Source: Polaribacter sp.
GTDB lineage: Bacteria; Bacteroidota; Bacteroidia; Flavobacteriales; Flavobacteriaceae
Length of the DNA stretch: 52,831 nucleotides
Reading direction: 5' to 3'
Assembly: GCA_023254055.1 (NCBI GenBank)
Contig: JALQYN010000033.1
Span: forward strand, 1 to 52,831
Shown: positions 17,204 to 23,522 of the stretch, piece after piece
How positions within the stretch are numbered: the stretch's first letter is position 1
Layout of the letters: every line of letters starts with the position of its first letter
Notes under the pieces: model-generated
What the model was told of the DNA's origin: nothing
The model's database searches: none
What the model saw: the letters and a program-made list of their open reading frames with translations, nothing else
Position numbers and translations under genes: made by a program

Positions 17204-18427
17204 TCAGAACTTCTGACCTTTAATAAAATAAGTAAGCTTTAATAACATTAGTTGCACTACTCTTATGAAAAGTTGGTTATATTTAAAGTTAAACAGACTA
17301 TCTATCATATCATCAATATCAAATTTTTGATGAAAGAATTTAATTCTGTTTTCAATCTGTTTATCCGTGTATCTACTATACATTCTTCTAGCAGAAAATT
17401 CACTAAGCCTCCATTTCAAGAGTTTTTTTCTTCTCCATTTTTTTCTATATCCATAAAAATCTTCTATTTCTGTTTTTAAATATTTCTGAATATACAGAGA
17501 AGCTAAATCTGCTGTTTGCATTGCATATCGAATACCTTCTCCTCCTCTTGGATTAATTGCAGAAACAGAATCTCCAATTGCAATTACTTTATTTTTATAA
17601 AACAGATCCTTAATTCCTTGACTGTATCTTAAAATTCCGCCATGCTTATCTATAATACTAAACTCTTTTGACTGAATGTATTCTTCAATAATTTTCTCTG
17701 TAATTTTCTTTGTTGTTGCGTTTGTTTCTTCTTGATCTACAGATTTTATATGAGTCTTTCCAGCTCCTACTTTAAGGATTCTATTTTCCATTGGGAAAAT
17801 CCAAGAATAGCCTTTTATAGCCCATTTATGACCTAAGAAAAAAACAAGTTTATTTTTAAACCTATCGTATACTTCTTGCTCTACTTTTATTACATATTCT
17901 GTCCCACTACCCAATACCATTTGAGGTTGTTCTTCTTTATCATCATACATCACTTTTCTAAGTGGGCCAGTTGCATCAATAACCAATTTAGTTTTAACCT
18001 CAATTATTGTTGAAGAAAAGGTGTTTAAAATAGACAAAGTCACTAGGTCTTTTGATACTTTTTTGCTCAAGTATTTATGACCCATTAGTACTTCAGCTCC
18101 ATTATTTATTGAATCATCTGCTAAAAATTGACGTAGCTTTTTAAAATCTAAAACAACTCCTTTCTTTGTACTAGATTTCCAAGAATATTTTTTTTCAGAA
18201 CATTGAATCTCAATATCGTTCCAATAAGATCCAATTATAGTATTAGGCAAATCAAATTCTTTTAAAGGTTCTAATGTCATACCTGCACTGGAAAAATCAT
18301 TTTCTCCAAAATCTTTATATTTCTCTACTAATAAAACTTTGTGTCCCTTTTTAGATAAATTCCTCGCTGCTTGTCCTCCAGCTGGTCCAGCTCCTACAAT
18401 TACAACATCATAAATAGTCTGATTCAT
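17204..18427 (-). CDS. Geranylgeranyl-reductase-like FAD-dependent oxidoreductase
   Basis: Flavoprotein of 407 residues. The N-terminal dinucleotide-binding fold is VVIVGAGPAGGQAARNL. A second FAD motif, VIAIGDSVSAINPRGGEGI, lies around residue 280, and DATGPLR is in between. Layout and length match the geranylgeranyl reductase / squalene-epoxidase-like group, which reduce or oxidise isoprenoid chains; the real substrate here is unknown. It begins 5 bp after the TerB/DnaJ gene, so the two are probably one transcript. The C-terminal 60 residues are basic and hydrophobic and may touch the membrane. Confidence 0.75.
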   Translation of the reverse strand: MNQTIYDVVIVGAGPAGGQAARNLSKKGHKVLLVEKYKDFGENDFSSAGMTLEPLKEFDLPNTIIGSYWNDIEIQCSEKKYSWKSSTKKGVVLDFKKLRQFLADDSINNGAEVLMGHKYLSKKVSKDLVTLSILNTFSSTIIEVKTKLVIDATGPLRKVMYDDKEEQPQMVLGSGTEYVIKVEQEVYDRFKNKLVFFLGHKWAIKGYSWIFPMENRILKVGAGKTHIKSVDQEETNATTKKITEKIIEEYIQSKEFSIIDKHGGILRYSQGIKDLFYKNKVIAIGDSVSAINPRGGEGIRYAMQTADLASLYIQKYLKTEIEDFYGYRKKWRRKKLLKWRLSEFSARRMYSRYTDKQIENRIKFFHQKFDIDDMIDSLFNFKYNQLFIRVVQLMLLKLTYFIKGQKF

Positions 18428-18432
18428 AAATA

Positions 18433-19182
18433 CTAATTGATTTCTCGTTCCTTTTTTATTTTTTCGTATGCATTTTGTATTTGTAAAAACTTTTCTTCAG
18501 CGCCTTTTATATGCTCCGGGCCAAGACCTTGTAATTTGTCTGGATGGTATTTTTTAGCCATTTTTCTGTAGGCTTTTTTCAACTCGTCATCTGTCGCAGA
18601 TTTTGTAATTTCTAGCATCTTATAAGCGCTATCTGATGCATCATAAAACATGGCTTTGATAGATTCATAGTCGTATTGATTGATGTTTAAATACCCTGCT
18701 ATTTTTTTGATTTCATTAACCTCTACTTCTGTTACAAACTCGTCTGCTTTTGCAATTCCGAATAAAAAATGTACTAATTGCAATCTTGACGCATGTGGCA
18801 TATGTTGACGAATTTGCACACAAACTTGGTGAGTAGAAATGTCTTTTTTGATGATACCACTAAATAATTTAAATGCATGATTTGCACGTTCCTTACCGTA
18901 CATTCCTACAAATTGCGAACGTACAAAATCCAGTTCGCGTTGATCTACTTTTCCGTCTGCTTTGATAACTACAGAAGCTAAAATCAATAAACTGATTTCA
19001 AAATCTCCCGATTGTGTTTTTCTAGTTGTCCCTTTTGTTTGAGCCTCTTGAAACTCTCTTAATACATCTTCTTTAGAAAACCCGTCAACAAAACTTCCAA
19101 CAGCAAAGCCAATAATACTTCCAATCGGGCCACCCAAGGTAAAACCTAATCCGGCACCTAGCCATTTGGTAAAATTTCCCAT
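18433..19182 (-). CDS. DjlA-like protein: TerB domain plus C-terminal DnaJ domain
   Basis: A 249-residue protein. A glycine-rich hydrophobic N-terminus ([21 protein letters not shown], about 10-32) may insert in a membrane. The TerB domain follows (about 55-180, [19 protein letters not shown] and [10 protein letters not shown]), then a J domain at about 185-245 with the HPD motif in KYHPDK. J domains recruit and stimulate DnaK, so this is a co-chaperone of unknown client, similar to E. coli DjlA. A TATCTTTG -7 element lies at 19204-19211 on the minus strand, before the gene. Confidence 0.85.
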   Translation of the reverse strand: MGNFTKWLGAGLGFTLGGPIGSIIGFAVGSFVDGFSKEDVLREFQEAQTKGTTRKTQSGDFEISLLILASVVIKADGKVDQRELDFVRSQFVGMYGKERANHAFKLFSGIIKKDISTHQVCVQIRQHMPHASRLQLVHFLFGIAKADEFVTEVEVNEIKKIAGYLNINQYDYESIKAMFYDASDSAYKMLEITKSATDDELKKAYRKMAKKYHPDKLQGLGPEHIKGAEEKFLQIQNAYEKIKKEREIN

Positions 19183-19203
19183 TCAAATCTCTTTTAAAAG
19201 TTT

Positions 19204-19211
19204 CAAAGATA
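19204..19211 (-). promoter_or_regulatory. Probable -7 element (TATCTTTG) for the TerB/DnaJ gene
   Basis: The minus strand reads TATCTTTG, 21 bp upstream of the ATG at 19182. It is divergent from the bacilliredoxin promoter about 50 bp away. Confidence 0.5.
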
Positions 19212-19260
19212 CATATAATTGCTTTCTATAAAAGTTAACAGTTTGTTAGTTTCTGATTGT

Positions 19261-19290
19261 TTTGTTTACTAATATTTATCTGTATCTTTG
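19261..19290 (+). promoter_or_regulatory. Promoter for the bacilliredoxin gene (TTTG-N18-TATCTTTG)
   Basis: TTTG at 19261-19264 and TATCTTTG at 19283-19290 have an 18-bp spacer and lie 21 bp before the start codon. Confidence 0.68.
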
Positions 19291-19311
19291 TTGCTTAAAA
19301 TTTTATAAAAT

Positions 19312-19722
19312 ATGTATCCAGAAGAATTAGTAAAACCAATGCGTGACGAATTGATAAACGCTGGTTTTAAAGCTTTATATACTGCTGAAGATGTTGACAC
19401 CGCTTTGGCAAAAGAAGGAACAACATTGGTAATGGTAAACTCGGTTTGTGGGTGTGCTGCAGGTACTGCAAGACCAGGTGCAATTGCTTCTTTAGGAGCA
19501 GATAAAAAACCCGCAAACTTAACCACTGTTTTTGCAGGTGTTGAAAAAGAATCTACTCAGAAAGCAAGAGAATACATGATTCCTTTTCCTCCATCATCTC
19601 CAGCAATTGCGTTGTTTAAAGATGGTAATTTGGTGCACATGTTAGAGCGTCATCATATTGAAGGAAGATCTGCACAAATGATTGCACAAAATTTAGCGCA
19701 AGCTTACGAAGAGTTTTGTTAA
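19312..19722 (+). CDS. BrxA/BrxB family bacilliredoxin
   Basis: A 136-residue thioredoxin-fold protein of the DUF1094/YphP family, starting MYPEELVKPMR. The active-site motif CGC is in VNSVCGCAAGTARPG. In Firmicutes such proteins remove bacillithiol from mixed disulfides; several Bacteroidota also make bacillithiol, so the same role is likely but inferred. The family length is about 135-145. It has its own promoter and a strong terminator at 19804, so it is probably monocistronic. Confidence 0.9.
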   Translation: MYPEELVKPMRDELINAGFKALYTAEDVDTALAKEGTTLVMVNSVCGCAAGTARPGAIASLGADKKPANLTTVFAGVEKESTQKAREYMIPFPPSSPAIALFKDGNLVHMLERHHIEGRSAQMIAQNLAQAYEEFC

Positions 19723-19740
19723 TCCCATCTACCATAGGAA

Positions 19741-19757
19741 TCTTCCCGAAGGGAAGA
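19741..19757. other. Short perfect hairpin downstream of the bacilliredoxin gene
   Basis: TCTTCCC and GGGAAGA enclose a GAA loop. No T-run follows, so it is probably an RNA-stabilising stem ahead of the real terminator at 19804. Confidence 0.4.
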
Positions 19758-19803
19758 AAATTGATTGGATTGATTGACTTTTAGACAAAAAAGATTATTA
19801 GAC

Positions 19804-19832
19804 AAAACCACGTTGCTTAACGTGGTTTTTTT
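19804..19832 (+). terminator. Rho-independent terminator after the bacilliredoxin gene
   Basis: The 11-bp arms AAAACCACGTT and AACGTGGTTTT enclose a GCTT loop and continue into a T-run just upstream of the HD gene. Confidence 0.88.
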
Positions 19833-19843
19833 ATTTTTATAGC

Positions 19844-20500
19844 ATGGATAAAACACAAATAATTCAAAACACTATAGCTTTTGTAAAAGAAACTTTGAAA
19901 GATGCAGAAGGTGGGCACGATTGGTTTCACATAGAACGTGTGTATAAGAATAGTTTATTAATTGCGAAAGATGAAAATGTTGATAAGTTTATTGTTTCAT
20001 TAGGTGCTTTGTTGCACGATATTGCAGATGCTAAATTTTATAATGGTGATGAAACGATTGGTCCAAAAATGGCTCGTAAATTTTTAGAAAATCAAGAAGT
20101 TGATGAAAGTACAATTGTTCATGTTGAAAACATCATCAATTATATTTCTTTTAAATCTAGCTTAGAAAAAGGAAAGAAATTTAGCTCTCCTGAACTAGAT
20201 GTCGTTCAAGATGCAGATCGTTTAGATGCTATTGGAGCAATCGGAATTGCACGTTGTTTTAATTATGGTGGATTTAAAAATCGGGCTTTATACAATCCAG
20301 AGATTCCTCCGAATTTAAATATGACAAAAAAGGAGTACAAAAAATCTACGGCGCCAACCATCAATCATTTTTATGAAAAACTACTGTTGTTAAAAGATAA
20401 AATGAACACTTCAACTGGGCGGCGAATCGCCGCTGATAGGCACTTATATATGGAGCAATTTTTGGCTCAATTCTTTGATGAGTGGAAAGGAGTAAAATAA
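19844..20500 (+). CDS. HD-domain phosphohydrolase (YedJ-like)
   Basis: A 218-residue protein. The metal-binding HD pattern is visible: H in GGHDWFHIERVY, the HD pair in GALLHDIADA, and a distal Asp in VVQDADRLDAIGAIGIARCF. This matches the YedJ/YpgQ-type nucleotide phosphohydrolases; substrates of such enzymes are usually nucleotides, but the exact one is unknown. It lies 11 bp after the bacilliredoxin terminator, and no clear promoter was recognised in that short gap. The 3' end converges on the enoyl-CoA hydratase gene across an inverted-repeat element. Confidence 0.85.
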   Translation: MDKTQIIQNTIAFVKETLKDAEGGHDWFHIERVYKNSLLIAKDENVDKFIVSLGALLHDIADAKFYNGDETIGPKMARKFLENQEVDESTIVHVENIINYISFKSSLEKGKKFSSPELDVVQDADRLDAIGAIGIARCFNYGGFKNRALYNPEIPPNLNMTKKEYKKSTAPTINHFYEKLLLLKDKMNTSTGRRIAADRHLYMEQFLAQFFDEWKGVK

Positions 20501-20522
20501 GAAAAGAGAAGTAAAAATGTTT

Positions 20523-20596
20523 GTCATTTCGAGGAAGAATGACGAAGTAATCTGTTTTTTTTACAAAGTTGAGATTGCTTCGTGCCTCGCAATGAC
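20523..20596. repeat. 74-bp inverted-repeat (REP-like) element
   Basis: The left arm starts GTCATTTCGAGG and continues to ACGAAGTAATCT. The right arm reads AGATTGCTTCGT to CCTCGCAATGAC, a near-complete reverse complement with a central T-rich loop. It lies between two convergent genes and would form a long hairpin on either strand. It resembles small interspersed palindromes widespread in Flavobacteriaceae. Confidence 0.7.
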
Positions 20597-20604
20597 AATA
20601 TTAT

Positions 20605-21387
20605 CTATTTTCCTGGAAAATCAGCTTTTCTTTTTTCTAAAAAAGCAGTAGTTCCCTCTTTAAAATCTTCGGTTCCAAAACAATTGCCAAATTCAGAAAT
20701 TTCGGTTTCGAACCCATTTACGCCATCTCTAAAATTGTCATTTATTGCTTTAATTGCAGCACTAATGGCAACTGAAGAATTTCTAGAAATTTTAGTGGCT
20801 AGTTTCATTGCTAATGGCAACAACTCTTCTTGCGTGGTTACCTCATTTACCAGTCCGAAATTATGCGCTTCTTGGGCAGAAATCATTCCTGCTGTCATTA
20901 CCATTTCCATGGCTCTTCCTTTACCAACTAATTGTGCTAAACGTTGTGTTCCTCCATATCCTGGAATTACCCCTAAAGATACTTCTGGCAATCCCATTTT
21001 TGCATTGTCTGAAGCTATTCTAAAATGACTTGCCATTGCCAATTCTAGTCCGCCACCAAGAGCAAAACCATTGACTGCTGCAATAACAGGAGTTGATAGG
21101 TTTTCAACAAAATTAAACAAGATTTCTTGCCCGTTTCTGGCTAATTCTTCTCCTTCTTCAACAGAAAAATGAGCAAACTCAGAAATATCTGCGCCGGCAA
21201 CAAATGCTTTTTCTCCACTTCCGGTAACAATGATTGTTTTTACTGATACATCTTCATCTAACTTTTTAAAAGCTTCATGCAATTCTTCAATAGTTGCAAT
21301 GTTTAATGCGTTTAATTTTTTTGGTCTGTTAATGGTAATTGTTGCACAACCATTTTCATTACTAATTAATAAATTTTCAAAAGTCAT
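20605..21387 (-). CDS. Enoyl-CoA hydratase/isomerase family protein
   Basis: Crotonase-fold enzyme of 260 residues. The CoA-binding and oxyanion motifs are AFVAGADISEF and AAVNGFALGGGLELAMASHFRIA, and the two glutamates expected for hydratase activity are in the GGGLELAMA region and in GLPEVSLGVIPGYGGTQRL. That supports a beta-oxidation-type enoyl-CoA hydratase, although crotonases vary widely in reaction. It follows the histidine kinase by 4 bp, so it is probably the last gene of a three-gene transcript. Confidence 0.88.
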   Translation of the reverse strand: MTFENLLISNENGCATITINRPKKLNALNIATIEELHEAFKKLDEDVSVKTIIVTGSGEKAFVAGADISEFAHFSVEEGEELARNGQEILFNFVENLSTPVIAAVNGFALGGGLELAMASHFRIASDNAKMGLPEVSLGVIPGYGGTQRLAQLVGKGRAMEMVMTAGMISAQEAHNFGLVNEVTTQEELLPLAMKLATKISRNSSVAISAAIKAINDNFRDGVNGFETEISEFGNCFGTEDFKEGTTAFLEKRKADFPGK

Positions 21388-21391
21388 ATGT

Positions 21392-22849
21392 TTAATTTTT
21401 AGGCAGCGTTACTGTAAATGTTGTTCCTACATTTTTGCTTGAAGTAAAAGAGATTGAACCATTATACGCTTCTATAATTTTTTTAATCATTGGCAAACCT
21501 AATCCCATTCCACTTGATTTTGTAGTAAACTTAGGTTCAAATATTAAGTGCTCTACAGAGCTGTCAATTCCTTTTCCGTTGTCTGTAACCGAAATTTTTA
21601 TCGTTTTATTTTCTGACGAGACATATACTTGAATTTTAGGGTTTTCAATTCCTTCTGTAGCTTGTGTAGCATTGGTAACTAAATTTGTTACAATTCTAAT
21701 CAACTGTGTTTTATCAAGATTCGCAATCACTTTTTCATCTGAATAAGAATACGAAATATAGTCTTCATTAAAAATATCTAACGCTAATTTAACAACTTCT
21801 ATAACATCTATTTCTTCACGTTTCTGCGTTGGCATTTTAGCAAAATCTGAAAATGCTGATGCTATAGAACTCATTACATCTATTTGTTGAATTAACGTTT
21901 GACTAAACTCTTTTAGTTTTTCTTTGATGTTTGGATCTTTTGGATCAAATTTTCTTTCAAAACTTTGTACCGATAATCGCATTGGAGTTAATGGATTTTT
22001 AATTTCATGAGCAACTTGTTTTGCCATTTCTCTCCAAGCTTGTTCTCGCTCGCTTTGTGCCAATTTTACGGCACTTTCTTGCAACTCATCTATCATTCTA
22101 TTATAGGCATTTACCAACGTACTTATCTCTGTACTTCCAGAAGTAAATTCGATTTTCTCATTACGTTTATTAAAGCGCGTTTTATGAATTTTATCTGAAA
22201 TGGTTTTGATAGATCTTGTAATGTAACTCGATAAAAAATAAGCCAATGCAATTGCTATTATAAACATAAACAAATACACATATGCCAATCGAATCATAAA
22301 CTCTCTCAACTCTTTTTCTTCATCAGAATTGTCTTGAGAAAACTTTAATTCTAGCACCCCAATTCTTTTAAATTTTAAATCGGTGATATATGTATAAGAG
22401 GTTTCATTACTTATACTATTTATGACCACGTTGCTGAAAACTCGATGAGACGGCAAGTCTTCTAAATCTTCTAAAACTTGACCAGATAATGCGAGTTCTT
22501 CTTTTTTCGTGTCAAAAGAGTTAATCGTATTTGAAGTAATGATTAGATTTCCTTCTAAATCAAAAATTGAGATGTTTAATTTATGTGTAGAGGCGATTTC
22601 GTAGATTCTGTTTTGAAAAATCTTGCCTAAAGTTTCTGTACTTAAGGGCTCTCTAAATTCTCTTTTTAATTCAAATTCAATACTAGAGATTACAGATTTT
22701 TCTTTTCTAGCAAAACGAGAAATATTATAGTCTTTTGTTTGCTCGTCGTATTGATAAATGGTAACACCTAGAATTAAAACGGATGCCAACAGCACCAATA
22801 ATATCATGGCTAAGAAAATACGAATCCGTAAAGATATGTTTTTAAACAT
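21392..22849 (-). CDS. Membrane sensor histidine kinase (NtrY-like)
   Basis: A 485-residue kinase. Transmembrane helix 1 is at about 10-32, followed by a periplasmic sensor of about 155 residues. Helix 2 is at about 188-208, followed by a HAMP-type linker. The phospho-acceptor His281 lies in VAHEIKNPLTPM, and the ATPase boxes follow (LVTNATQA, DNGKGI, GMGLGLPM). All catalytic boxes are intact. No response regulator gene is adjacent, so the partner must lie elsewhere. It lies between a small lipoprotein gene (5-bp gap) and an enoyl-CoA hydratase. Confidence 0.9.
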   Translation of the reverse strand: MFKNISLRIRIFLAMILLVLLASVLILGVTIYQYDEQTKDYNISRFARKEKSVISSIEFELKREFREPLSTETLGKIFQNRIYEIASTHKLNISIFDLEGNLIITSNTINSFDTKKEELALSGQVLEDLEDLPSHRVFSNVVINSISNETSYTYITDLKFKRIGVLELKFSQDNSDEEKELREFMIRLAYVYLFMFIIAIALAYFLSSYITRSIKTISDKIHKTRFNKRNEKIEFTSGSTEISTLVNAYNRMIDELQESAVKLAQSEREQAWREMAKQVAHEIKNPLTPMRLSVQSFERKFDPKDPNIKEKLKEFSQTLIQQIDVMSSIASAFSDFAKMPTQKREEIDVIEVVKLALDIFNEDYISYSYSDEKVIANLDKTQLIRIVTNLVTNATQATEGIENPKIQVYVSSENKTIKISVTDNGKGIDSSVEHLIFEPKFTTKSSGMGLGLPMIKKIIEAYNGSISFTSSKNVGTTFTVTLPKN

Positions 22850-22854
22850 GGGTG

Positions 22855-23322
22855 CTATTTTTCTGCATGAAGGCGTTTGGTTTTCATAATTAACACGTCA
22901 TCAAATGCTCCATCATTATCCCAATCATAAACATTTTTTCCAATAAAACCTTCGGCTGTTTTTTTTATATGATATGCAGTTTTCACATTTTTACCATTGT
23001 AAAAATACTCTACATACAATGAATCCATTATTACATTCCATTTCCCAATAGATTCATCTTTTTTTTCTTCTTGCTGATTTACATACCAAGCAGAAAATGT
23101 ACCATCTTCATGGTAAATAGATCGTGCTCTTCTAGGTGGATTGTTTTTAAAATCATCTTCAAAAACAAACGTAGAATCCGATTTTTGATATGTAGGCATA
23201 TCAATCTTTATGTACGTAGTTTCCCAAGAATCTACCATAAATTCTTTTAATGATTTATCTTTCTTACAACTCACAAAAAGTATCCCTAAAAAAACAAAAA
23301 AGAGTATATTTTTAAGATTCAT
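22855..23322 (-). CDS. Small lipoprotein of unknown function next to the histidine kinase
   Basis: A 155-residue protein with lipobox LFVSC (Cys18 from the chosen start) and a body with WETTYIKI, GTFSAWYV and a DWDNDGAFDDV acidic loop that could bind calcium. I recognise no named family. The ATG at 23322 is preferred to an upstream one at 23355 because it begins the lipoprotein signal. The gene precedes the kinase by 5 bp, which suggests a shared transcript and perhaps a role in sensing at the envelope; that is inference. Confidence 0.65.
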   Translation of the reverse strand: MNLKNILFFVFLGILFVSCKKDKSLKEFMVDSWETTYIKIDMPTYQKSDSTFVFEDDFKNNPPRRARSIYHEDGTFSAWYVNQQEEKKDESIGKWNVIMDSLYVEYFYNGKNVKTAYHIKKTAEGFIGKNVYDWDNDGAFDDVLIMKTKRLHAEK

Positions 23323-23399
23323 CGACTTGTCTAATTTAAATGCCAAGATAGGCAAATATTAAAATCATTACAAACTGAGTAATGACTTTTAATTAGATT

Positions 23400-23464
23400 G
23401 TCATTCCTGTGAAAACAGGAATCTATAATACCTTAAAATGGATTCCTGCCTACGCAGGAATGAC
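23400..23464. repeat. 65-bp inverted repeat with nested hairpins
   Basis: The outer arms GTCATTCCTG (23400-23409) and CAGGAATGAC (23455-23464) are perfect complements. Inside each arm is a smaller hairpin: CCTGT-gaaa-ACAGG on the left and CCTGC-ctac-GCAGG on the right. A half copy (GCAGGAATGACAA) occurs at 41094-41106. It lies between leuS and the lipoprotein gene. Confidence 0.7.
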
Positions 23465-23522
23465 AACTAGTTTTTAAAATTATTTCTCCGCAAACAAGCT
23501 CATGCTAAAAAAGGTTGTGCCT

